The position numbers were made by a program, and so were the translations under genes. Source: Leptolyngbyaceae cyanobacterium SM1_3_5 (lineage in GTDB: Bacteria > Cyanobacteriota > Cyanobacteriia > Elainellales > Elainellaceae). From it: a stretch of 15,380 nucleotides of DNA. The DNA is taken from positions 1-15,380 of the forward strand of contig JAAUTJ010000040.1 in NCBI GenBank assembly GCA_012031475.1, read 5' to 3'. The notes below the pieces were generated by a model, which saw only the letters and a list, made by a program, of their open reading frames with translations, was not told the origin of the DNA and ran no database searches. Every line of letters starts with the position of its first letter. The stretch's first letter is position 1. Of this stretch, positions 8,144-15,142 are shown piece after piece.

Positions 8144-8515
8144 CTAGCCTTGTGCCTGTGAGGGTGGCACGATCGAACTACCAGCGTATTCATACCAGAG
8201 GCGAGCAAGTTCTTGCGCCTGTGGCTTCCAGTCGGAAACAATTTGATACATGCGGCGAGGACGACCCCGGCCTTCTACTTTTTTCCAGTAGCCTGCGATC
8301 GCGTTTTTGTCTTCAAGGAACTTGAGCGCACCGTAGAGGACGGTATCAGAGAGGCGATAGGTGGGATATTCGTGTTCAAGCAGTGAAATCAGTTCTGTGC
8401 CGTAGGAATCTTGGCGCAGCAGCACGGCCACCACGTAGCAGACGGCCAGTTCCTTATTCAGGTAGAACGGGGGCGGATTGCGAAAGAACTGATGAATTTC
8501 TTCAAATGTGGTCAT
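8144..8515 (-). CDS. PadR-family winged-helix transcriptional regulator
   Basis: A 123-aa DNA-binding protein. The winged helix covers about residues 20-92: helix 1 KELAVCYVVAVLL, a turn with SYGTELI, recognition region YRLSDTVLYGALKFLED, and wing GRGRPRRMYQI ending in the classic PadR GR-RR-Y pattern. The C-terminal helix (97-111, QAQELARLWYEY) should dimerise. PadR proteins usually repress by binding dyads. The N-terminal extension before the winged helix (MTTFEEIHQFFRNPPPFYLN) is shared by cyanobacterial members. The clock factor Pex of Synechococcus elongatus is also a PadR-type protein; orthology is possible but cannot be shown here. The start is the ATG at 8513-8515 because the 68 in-frame upstream residues look non-coding. 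No Shine-Dalgarno is seen, but paired palindromes sit over the start. Confidence 0.9.
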   Translation of the reverse strand: MTTFEEIHQFFRNPPPFYLNKELAVCYVVAVLLRQDSYGTELISLLEHEYPTYRLSDTVLYGALKFLEDKNAIAGYWKKVEGRGRPRRMYQIVSDWKPQAQELARLWYEYAGSSIVPPSQAQG

Positions 8516-8526
8516 GACGTTGCAAC
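8511..8526. promoter_or_regulatory. Two abutting 8-bp palindromes over the padR-like start codon
   Basis: GTCATGAC (8511-8518) contains the start codon (CAT on the plus strand at 8513-8515), and GTTGCAAC (8519-8526) follows at once. Both are perfect palindromes. Autoregulation is common in PadR proteins, so occlusion of translation or transcription start is conceivable; chance is also reasonable for 8-bp sites. Confidence 0.25.
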
Positions 8527-8540
8527 CAACGATGGATCTG

Positions 8541-8570
8541 ATCGGTGTGAGTCGGTGTGAAGCAGTGTAG
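8541..8570. repeat. Ten-bp direct repeats upstream of the padR-like gene
   Basis: ATCGGTGTGA (8541-8550), GTCGGTGTGA (8551-8560) and AGCAGTGTAG (8561-8570): two near-perfect copies and one weaker copy with a 10-bp period, about 25-55 bases upstream of the padR-like start. One helical turn per unit would place bound proteins on the same DNA face. They are candidate regulator sites in the leader or promoter. Confidence 0.4.
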
Positions 8571-8706
8571 ATGCAAGCAAGCTGACCCATAGATGCAATT
8601 TCGCTTCCAAAGGTCGCCAGCGGAATCGGGGGCTGATGATGAAGAAATTCCGTTTGAGCCGAGCAGGAATGACAGGTGAGCAAGCGATCGCGAATTGATC
8701 GGGCGA

Positions 8707-8730
8707 TTTGACACTCCATAAAGTATCAAA
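8707..8730. promoter_or_regulatory. Long imperfect dyad, candidate operator of the padR-like gene
   Basis: TTTGACACT (8707-8715) and AGTATCAAA (8722-8730) are inverted with one mismatch across a 6-base spacer CCATAA. Nine-base arms with eight matches are rarer by chance than the other dyads here. It lies about 190 bases upstream of the padR-like ATG; on the minus strand TTTGATACTTTATGG within it could also contribute promoter elements. Confidence 0.45.
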
Positions 8731-8920
8731 CCTGACTCGGTAATGAATTCGCAAATCGATAAACCACCCAGTGAAGCTGCTTAAAGTGAACTTGCAGCGG
8801 ATTTGTAGATGCGGACAAATGCTGCCAGTCGATGTACATCTTCATTCTAGACACTGAGCTTCGCGATCGTCTCTACTTAAACTTGCTGAATTTGCAACGT
8901 GAGAATTACGCAAAACGCGA

Positions 8921-9427
8921 TCAATTTTTGCAAAGGAAGGAAAAAAAGTCAGCAACGGAGTCTTTGACTTCAATTCCCTGCTTTTGTGCCCAATACTGAC
9001 TGAGGAAGTGAATTTGTCGCAGACCGACGATCAAGTTCAAGCCCGGAACGACGATCCACCAAACCGTCAAGGGTGCTTTCATGCCCGCTTCAACATACAG
9101 CCGATTGACGGTGCGATACAGCCGAAACTGGACAATGTAGATCCACAAAATCCCCAGAAGGGAGAACCAGCCGAAGCTGTTGGGCACATCAGGATCAAAA
9201 ATTCGCAGCGCTTGCGGTACGGCCACGCCTAAGACAAACGGCAGCAGGCAAAGCGTTCCTGACCAGCCCGTCCCATTATAACGACGGAGTTCTTCTTGAA
9301 TAATCCACTTGTACCAGCCGTAATAGAGCAGCAGCGTGACGACGGAAAGCAAAATGACGCGCCACAAGGGGCGGGGCTTGCCGATCGATCGCGTTTCAGC
9401 CGAAGTCAGTGAATCTACCGCAGACAT
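8921..9427 (-). CDS. Four-helix membrane protein, DUF4234-like
   Basis: A 168-aa hydrophobic protein with four likely membrane helices (about residues 21-43, 55-80, 84-112 and 118-145). The first helix reads WRVILLSVVTLLLYYGWYKW, followed by EELRRYNGTG, which resembles the repeated motif of DUF4234 proteins (a helix ending in Tyr-x-x-Tyr/Trp-x-x-Lys and then an Asn/Arg-rich turn). Function of that family is not known to me. The start at 9427 (MSAVDSL) is preferred; an in-frame start at 9448 would add seven residues. Neither has a clear Shine-Dalgarno. It lies 60 bases downstream of comEC on the same strand, so it may be cotranscribed with it, but nothing in the protein links it to DNA uptake. 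Confidence 0.75.
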   Translation of the reverse strand: MSAVDSLTSAETRSIGKPRPLWRVILLSVVTLLLYYGWYKWIIQEELRRYNGTGWSGTLCLLPFVLGVAVPQALRIFDPDVPNSFGWFSLLGILWIYIVQFRLYRTVNRLYVEAGMKAPLTVWWIVVPGLNLIVGLRQIHFLSQYWAQKQGIEVKDSVADFFSFLCKN

Positions 9428-9487
9428 AAGCAACACTAGCCGAATCAATTCCTTTCATTTTATTCACATTTCTTTACTTGACCACTC

Positions 9488-11676
9488 CTACAGGCCAGCA
9501 GATTCGTCTTTGAGCAGTGCAGCAAAGCCGCGATCGGGCGTCCAGGCGATCGCGCCCTGCTCGTCTGTCACGAAGGTTGTAATGTTTTGCTGCTGAAGGC
9601 TGGCCGCGATTTCTGTATCCAGGTGGGCGCGATCGCCACCTGCGGCTGGACGCTGCGAAGCAAGTTCGGTAGATTCTGCCCCGGCCACCAGACTACATCG
9701 GCGCGAGGCAGATTCGAGGTCGCCGCTTTTGATCCCACCAGCAGCCAGTGCTGGTCATGCAGTTGCATTTTCAGAATGGGCGGATTGGCAGAAACAACGT
9801 GCAGGCTCAGCGAATCAATCGTCAGCGTTTTGCTCTACACCCAACAGTTGAGCGTCGATCGCTCGTCCAACCTGATAGAGCGTTTCGATCGCATTGGTTT
9901 CGCGCAGTTTGTCCCAGGTCGATCGATCGTCGAGGCCAATGGCGCGATCGATTTGGTTGATTCCGGCCTGTCGCAAAAACGGCTGGACGGTGTAGCGCAC
10001 TTCGGTTTCGCTGCCGCTGTTGATCAGCACCACTCTTCCAGGCATTTGCACGACGACAACGGGCATTCCCGCAGTCGCAAGAACGCTGATTTGCGTCAGG
10101 TGGGCGCGATCGTACCAAGCAGGCAGCGCCACGAGACTCAAACTCAGGGCGGCAGTTGCCCACAGCAGATTCGGAGCGGGTTGCTTCTCCTGTGAAAAAT
10201 CTTGTGAAAATCGCCAGCTTAGGCCAGCCCAGAGCAGGTAGAGGATCACGACTTGAACGGCGGAAGCTGCACCGATCGCATAGATATTTCCCGGCAGGCG
10301 ATCGACCTGGGAAACCAGTTGCAGAAGGGCATGAGTTGGGAGAAACAGCAGCTTCGCGGTCAAAGTGCCGATCGCAGGGGAACCCAAAGCAACCAGCGCG
10401 TTGATCATGCCGCCGATGCTAACGACGATAATCAGCGGCGTTGCCAGAATGTTGATCAAAATGCTGTAAGGCGAAACTGTGCCGAACACGTAAAGCTGAA
10501 GCGGCAGTGTCCATAAATAGGCGGCGATCGAAACCGCAGCAGTGGAAGCGATCGAAGTGGGGAGCCAGTCGAGGCGATCGCTCAAGGGTTGCGCCGTCAG
10601 CAGCAAGCCCAAGGTTGCTATGAAGCTGAACTGAAAGCCGAGATTCCAAATCCACAAGGGATTCCACAGAAGTAGAAGGGTGGCGGCAACGAGGAGACTG
10701 GCGATCGGGCGGATTTTGCGATCGCTCGTCAAGGCATACAGCGCGGCCAAACCCATGATTGCGGCTCTCAGGACGGCGGGCTGAAGTCCGGTCAGGCCAA
10801 CATAGGCGAGGACGATCGCGCTTCCCAAAATCCAGCCCGCTCGACCAGAAAGGCGGCGCGTCAAAGCCAAAATCATGCTGATCAGCAGTGACACCTGGAA
10901 GCCGGATGCGGCCAATGCGTGAGCCAACCCTGCCCGACTAAATTCATCTTGCACGGTGAACGGGAGATCGATGCCGTTGCGTCCCATCACCATTGCGCTG
11001 ACCAGCACTCCGGCAGGAACGCCCAAGGCGGAAACTTGCGATCGCAAAATTCGCTGCCGCACCGTCCACAAATCGGCGGTGGAGACTGCGACGTGATTTC
11101 GATCGATCGTCCGCTCAGTCCGGCAAATCCACCTTCCTGCCGCAGATACGCCTGAAAGTTAAAGCCACCCGGATTCGTGGCAGGTTTGGGATCGTAAAGA
11201 AATCCGCCCACGTTGACGGTTTGGCCTGGATACAGCCCGGTTGCCTGCAACAGCGGCACGGTGACGTAGAGTTTGCCCGTGACGGCTTCGGAAGTGTCGC
11301 CAATTTTTGCTTGATTTGCCTTCAGCCAAAACTGAATTTTCTGGCTGCGCGTCAGGCGGGGCGTACTGTCGATCGCCCCCTGCACCTGCACCTGCAAAAA
11401 ATCGTCGTTGAGCAGATGGCTCACATCGGATGCGCTGGGCTGTGGAATCCGAAATTGAAAGTAGAAAACGGCCACACAGCTTACGACACCTGCGGCCAGC
11501 CAGTAGCGCGATCGCCCCATTCGCCAAAATCTCGGCATCACGATCGCGGCCAGAATGCCCAAAATGATGGAGGCGATCGCCCCGATCGGCAGTCCGGCAA
11601 CTTTTCCTGAAAGTCCGGTCAGCAGCAGGCCGAAGATGTAAGCAGCACAAAATAGAGCGATCGCAAACGGCGTCAT
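9488..11676 (-). CDS. comEC: ComEC/Rec2 DNA-uptake channel protein, with three frameshifts in this sequence
   Basis: ComEC carries transforming single-stranded DNA across the inner membrane. Corrected length is 729 aa. Residues 1-75 hold three helices. Residues 90-200 are the soluble OB-like region with NPGGFNFQAYLR (168-179). Residues 205-485 are the competence domain with many helices, including GLAHALAASGFQ. Residues ~530-729 are a metallo-beta-lactamase-like domain lacking the HxHxDH site. Breaks: one base missing near 11074-11082 (frame resumes as DLWTVRQRILRSQV); one extra base in the T-run 9828-9831 (resumes as TLTIDSLSLHVVSANP); one base missing near the G-run 9625-9627 (resumes as HLDTEIAASLQQQNI). 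The last part ends at the TAG at 9488-9490. The ATG at 11676 has GGAG upstream. Sequencing indels are more likely than decay, since every segment stays in family register. Confidence 0.9.
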
Positions 11677-11728
11677 GGGAAATTCTCCGCACCCTGATTT
11701 CCCGCCGCCGATTGGCTAGATGGACATG

Positions 11729-12208
11729 CTAAATAGACAGTCCCAATTTCAGGCCGAGCAGCGCGTGCAGAAACAGCAAACACAGCGCAATGCTGCCCGA
11801 ATAAGCGTGAATCGTGCGGAGGGTCGCTTTATTGTTCCCAAACCCGATCGCCGCTATCAGCGCATTTCCGGTCAGCAAAATCAGGACGGTGCTGGCTGTC
11901 CAAAAGTGCGGACTGGTCAAAATTGGCTTGTGCTGCATCACCAAAGACAAAATTCCGCCCGTCGCACCCAGCACAATAAACACATACATCAGCGGTGCAA
12001 GCTTGCGGTGATCGATCCGACTTTTCACGGCAGCATCTTTGTCTTCCACGACGCGACCGCGCCAGCCCGTCAGCCCGACATAGCTGCCCATCACGAAAAC
12101 CACGATCGCCATCATCGCCGGATGTCCCCAATGCACGATCGGGTCGGGGACTCCCAGACTGCGAAACCAAGCGGCGATCGGCTCTAGCAGTTCACTCAAA
12201 TTCGGCAT
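11729..12208 (-). CDS. DUF4079 membrane protein
   Basis: A 159-aa protein with four membrane helices (about 30-48, 70-90, 102-122, 135-155), typical of DUF4079, a family known mainly from cyanobacteria and plants. Histidines recur at helix ends: H26 and H29 (VHWGHP), H67 (IDHRKLAPL), H101, H134 (IHAYSG) and H148 (LHALLGL). Four helices with paired histidines resemble b-type cytochromes such as b561, so heme binding is possible but is inference. The ATG at 12208 has AGGAG seven bases upstream, fixing the start. It is 52 bases from comEC on the same strand and may share its transcript; the link may be positional only. Confidence 0.85.
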   Translation of the reverse strand: MPNLSELLEPIAAWFRSLGVPDPIVHWGHPAMMAIVVFVMGSYVGLTGWRGRVVEDKDAAVKSRIDHRKLAPLMYVFIVLGATGGILSLVMQHKPILTSPHFWTASTVLILLTGNALIAAIGFGNNKATLRTIHAYSGSIALCLLFLHALLGLKLGLSI

Positions 12209-12597
12209 AACAGCGCTCCTAATTCCTCTTGCTTTTAGTTTTTCACAAAACTTAAGAATCAGGGCGATCGATAAATCACAGGCTGCGGGCGATCGTAACT
12301 GAGATCTTGCACCTGTTGCGAGAACCGCCCTGAATTAAAATTCGGGCTGACAGCGAAAGTCACAAAACTAACTGAAAAGCAGGTCGAGTCAGGCTTGTAA
12401 CCCGTTTGAACGGGTTTTCGCTGTGAGGCCGGAAATTGTTTTCCGGGCGTTATTGAGACTGCTGCAAGATCTGAGTCTTAAGAAAGAAATCGCGATCGAA
12501 ACATTCCCAGCTGGGAAATTTTGGTTCACAATCAAGGTAACTTTGGCGACTGTTGAGATTCGTTGCTTCAGAGCGCCGTTTTTGCAGAGGTGGAATA
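12209..12597. other. Divergent promoter region with two hairpins
   Basis: These 389 bases separate the DUF4079 gene (leftward) and the 41-aa gene (rightward) and should hold both promoters. Hairpin 1: GCCC-T-GAAT (12327-12335), loop TAAA, ATTCGGGC (12340-12347). Hairpin 2: AACCCG (12399-12404), loop TTTGAA, CGGGTT (12411-12416), ending in four T. CAGCGAAA (12351-12358) can also pair with TTTCGCTG (12416-12423), enclosing hairpin 2. An open frame from 12423 to 12692 overlaps the 41-aa gene and looks like chance. Confidence 0.5.
12399..12418 (+). terminator. Small hairpin followed by a short T-run
   Basis: A six-bp stem, AACCCG with CGGGTT, and loop TTTGAA, with Ts at 12415-12418. It could be a weak terminator or attenuator for a transcript reading rightward, about 180 bases before the 41-aa gene. 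Four Ts is short for an intrinsic terminator, and the larger pairing 12351-12358 with 12416-12423 offers a competing fold. Confidence 0.3.
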
Positions 12598-12723
12598 ATG
12601 GTAGACGTAAAGCTGATTTTGCTGGCCTTGACGCCGATCTTTATCGTGGCCTGCTTGTTTTTTGGAACCCGCAACGGCTTCTACGATACTGACAACTATC
12701 ACGGCAACGGCTCAGCCCACTAG
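12598..12723 (+). CDS. 41-aa one-helix membrane protein, possibly NDH-1 small subunit NdhP
   Basis: The sequence begins MVDVKLILLALTPIFIVACL: a single membrane helix (about 4-22). A short polar tail follows, FGTRNGFYDTDNYHGNGSAH. A good Shine-Dalgarno (AGAGG at 12586-12590) lies seven bases before the ATG, and the short gene ends cleanly at TAG 12721-12723. The size, one-helix layout and the NGFYD...YHGNGSAH tail resemble a conserved cyanobacterial miniprotein that I tentatively associate with NdhP, a subunit of the thylakoid NAD(P)H dehydrogenase-like complex. I rejected PsbN, PsbM, PsbT, PsaM, PetN and PetM because their sequences as I recall them differ. That it is a real gene is well supported; the NdhP name is a memory-based guess. 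Confidence 0.72.
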   Translation: MVDVKLILLALTPIFIVACLFFGTRNGFYDTDNYHGNGSAH

Positions 12724-12762
12724 CTCCGTGCCGATCGATCGGGCTTGTGAAACCCATCTCGC

Positions 12763-14349
12763 GTGATTGATCTCGAATGTTTGCCCTACGGCGTTGGTCA
12801 TGCAGACGAAGGCGTTTGCTTATTGCTTCGGCTTGGCGACCATCGCATTTTACTGGACTGCGGGCTGCAAAACCTCGCGCCGCTGCTCGAAGATTTGCAG
12901 CGATCACATCCGGTTGACTTGGTGCTGTGCAGTCATGCCCATGCCGATCATGCACGTGGCCTGCTCGCTTTGCACGAAGCCTTTCCGCAACTGCCGATCT
13001 ATGCCAGCGAAGTCACCACGCAGCTTTTGCCGCTCAACTGGCTCGATCGATCGGTTCCCGCCTTTTGTCACGCTTTGCCTTGGCGATCGCCGCTGGAATT
13101 TTTCGACGGACTGAGCGCCGAACTGATTCCTGCCGGACATTTGCCCGGAGCCGCCGCCCTGCTGCTCACCTACACGACCCCAGAACGGACGCAGACGGTT
13201 TTTTACAGCGGCGATTTTTTCCTGTCGAATTCGCGCTTGGTGGATGGCTTGCCGCTGGGCGAACTGCGGAGCCTGAAGCCAGACGTGCTAATTCTCGAAG
13301 GCAGCTACGGCACGGCTCGCTACCCCCATCGTCGTCAGCAGGAAAACCAGCTAGCCGAGCGGATCAATCGGGCTTTGGCCGAGGGGCGATCGATCCTGCT
13401 GCCGCGCCGACTTTGGGACTGGGGCAAGAACTGCTGATGCTGCTGCGGAGTCACCATCACTTTACGGGACGCCCGATCGAGATTTGGGTGGACGAGTCGA
13501 TCGCCGCTGCCTGTGATGCCTACCTGGAACTGCTGCCGCATTTTCCCAGTTCTGTCCAGAATTTTTGCTCGCCATCAAGCGCTGTTTTGGGACGATCGCA
13601 TCCGTCCGCACGTCCGCCGCCTGACGCCCGACACCGAGCTAAAGCATCCCTGTATCATCGTCGTTCAAGAAGATGCCGACCCTGCACCGTATTTGGGTGA
13701 TTCATCCTGGCTGATCTTGCAGCAGCAGCGACCGGGGCAGCGCGATCGATCCGACTGGGAAGATTGGCAACGAGCCGATCAGGTGGCGATCGAGTCTTAC
13801 CTGCTGAGCGAACACTGCGACGGGGCAAGCACGACGCAACTGATTCACAATCTGCGACCCCAGCACGTCATCTTTATTCACGGTGCGCCCACATATTTAA
13901 GCGATCTCACGAATCTGGAAGAGCTAAACAGCCGCTATCATCTGCATTCGCCCTCAGCCGGAACGCAAGTCGAACTGCCGATCGGTGAAGTGTTCCTCCA
14001 GCCTGCCGCCCCGGATGCCCGATATGAAGGGGAACTGACCGAACTGGAAACGACCATCATGATCACGCTGCCGGATGGACTGACCACCGATCCGCGCTGG
14101 CAAAACTTCGCGGATACGGGCTTGGTGGAAGCGCGATGGCAGGGTGACGAACTAATTTTGCGCGGTTTGTCGCAGCGCGAACTGCTCAGCCGCATTCACG
14201 AAACCGATCCGGCGATCGATCTGGAATGCTGCGAAACCTGCGCCTACTTCCGCGCTGGCCGCTGCGGGAACCAAGCCTCGCCGCTCTACGGCTTCAAAGT
14301 CACACCCGAAGGATTTTGTCCCGCTTTTGAGGCGATCGAGCCTAGGTGA
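12763..14349 (+). CDS. Metallo-beta-lactamase/beta-CASP family protein with four-Cys C-terminal tail, frameshifted twice
   Basis: Probably a metal-dependent RNase or nucleic-acid hydrolase of the beta-CASP group (RNase J/CPSF73 relatives). Corrected length is 528 aa. Metal ligands: HAHADH at 58-63, H126 (AGHLPG), D151 (SGDF). Beta-CASP motifs: E179 (LEGSYG), H351 (SEHCDG), H373 (FIHG). The C-terminal tail has C490-x2-C493-x7-C501-x17-C519, a likely Zn or Fe-S site. Between 13407 and 13566 the protein continues in the +1 frame: a base is missing near 13405-13408 (resumes PTLGLGQELLMLL) and one extra T is in the run 13562-13566 (resumes ARHQALFWDDRIRPH). The two shifts compensate, so the original frame reaches TGA at 14347-14349. 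GTG start at 12763, without a clear Shine-Dalgarno, 39 bases after the 41-aa gene. Confidence 0.85.
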
Positions 14350-14455
14350 TGAGTATGCTGGCTAGGAACAGTCACCCCCCTGTGTATCTTGAACTGTTTA
14401 AGCTGCATTGCGTCTTGCTTCTTCGTATCACTTGGGCTAAAGCTTGCAGTCACTT

Positions 14456-15142
14456 CTACACCGGAGAAGTCAGGCGGGTGACGATCGCCACACAGTCCTG
14501 AATCGGTTGACGATTTTGCATCGCTTCCACCAGCGCATCGTAAGCAGACTGATTGGCTTCAAGCAGCGTTTTGGCCTGAAGCATTGCCCATCTTGCCTTC
14601 AGTTGGGCTTCAGTGGCGGGGCGGCGCAACTGCTGCCAGAGCAATCCGAGCTTGGCGCGATCGTCTCCACCGCCCTCAGTGTTGCCATAAACCCAATCTT
14701 CAGCGGCAACTCCGGCCATCCAGACGGTGCAGAGGCGATCGATCGTTTGCGTGGAGAGGGTGCCGCCTGCGATTTCTGCTTCCAGCGCTTCCGTGTCAAA
14801 GCTGACCCCGCCTGCTCCCGCCTGACCTTGCCGCCACGCTTCCCACGCGCTGAGCGTGTAGCCCGTCACGGGAATGTCAAGCAGTTGCGCCGCCAGAAAA
14901 TGTCCGGCCTCGTGGCGAATGACGCGATCGCGATGGTCGGGCGAAAAGCGAGCCAAGCTGTCAAGCAACAGGGCGCGGCCTTGACCTTGAAAACTCCAGG
15001 TGTCGATCGTTCCCAGCCCCAGAATGGTGGCGATGGCAATTGCCGGAACAGCAGGCGACAGATGCACCAGTGGCCCCAGCAGGCTGGACAGGACAAGGGC
15101 GAAGATGGTGATTGCAATTAAGTTGAGCGAGAGTTGGTTCAC
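14456..15142 (-). CDS. FtsH-like (M41) zinc protease domain protein lacking the AAA domain
   Basis: A 228-aa protein with two hydrophobic helices at about 5-27 and 30-47, then a peptidase M41-like region. The zinc site HEAGH is at 77-81 (RVIRHEAGHFLAAQLL). A further FtsH-like element is MAGVAAEDWVYGNTEGGGDD at 142-161, comparable to the GRAAEE...GD segment that supplies the third ligand. No Walker A/B or SRH motif exists, so it cannot unfold substrates itself; cyanobacteria and plastids have such AAA-less relatives, usually annotated as ATP-dependent Zn proteases. The start is the GTG at 15142, which overlaps the TGA of the upstream M15 gene in GTGA and suggests translational coupling. A TTG at 15220 is in frame but would read through that gene. 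Confidence 0.83.
   Translation of the reverse strand: MNQLSLNLIAITIFALVLSSLLGPLVHLSPAVPAIAIATILGLGTIDTWSFQGQGRALLLDSLARFSPDHRDRVIRHEAGHFLAAQLLDIPVTGYTLSAWEAWRQGQAGAGGVSFDTEALEAEIAGGTLSTQTIDRLCTVWMAGVAAEDWVYGNTEGGGDDRAKLGLLWQQLRRPATEAQLKARWAMLQAKTLLEANQSAYDALVEAMQNRQPIQDCVAIVTRLTSPV

Larger units (their letters stand above)
8516..8920. other. Upstream region of the padR-like gene
   Basis: This 405-base gap lies between the padR-like start and the stop of the small membrane protein gene, both read leftward. It holds the palindromes at 8511-8526, the 10-bp repeats at 8541-8570 and the 24-base imperfect dyad at 8707-8730. The rest shows no gene: open frames extending the padR-like gene upstream encode atypical sequence and probably reflect an untranslated leader. 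No confident -10/-35 pair can be named. Confidence 0.5.

Noticed and set aside
8020..8325. Plus-strand frame with a repeating Phe/Ser-Asn-Cys-Leu pattern
   Set aside because: The protein periodicity only reflects the 18-bp DNA repeat, which is divisible by three; the frame runs antisense into the padR-like gene.
8516..8719. N-terminal extension of the padR-like protein
   Set aside because: The extra 68 residues contain scattered Cys and Pro unlike the family, while the domain begins properly at the ATG at 8515.
12423..12692. 89-codon plus-strand frame over the 41-aa gene
   Set aside because: It overlaps the 41-aa gene in another frame and lacks a ribosome-binding site; the 41-aa frame has one and a plausible membrane helix.
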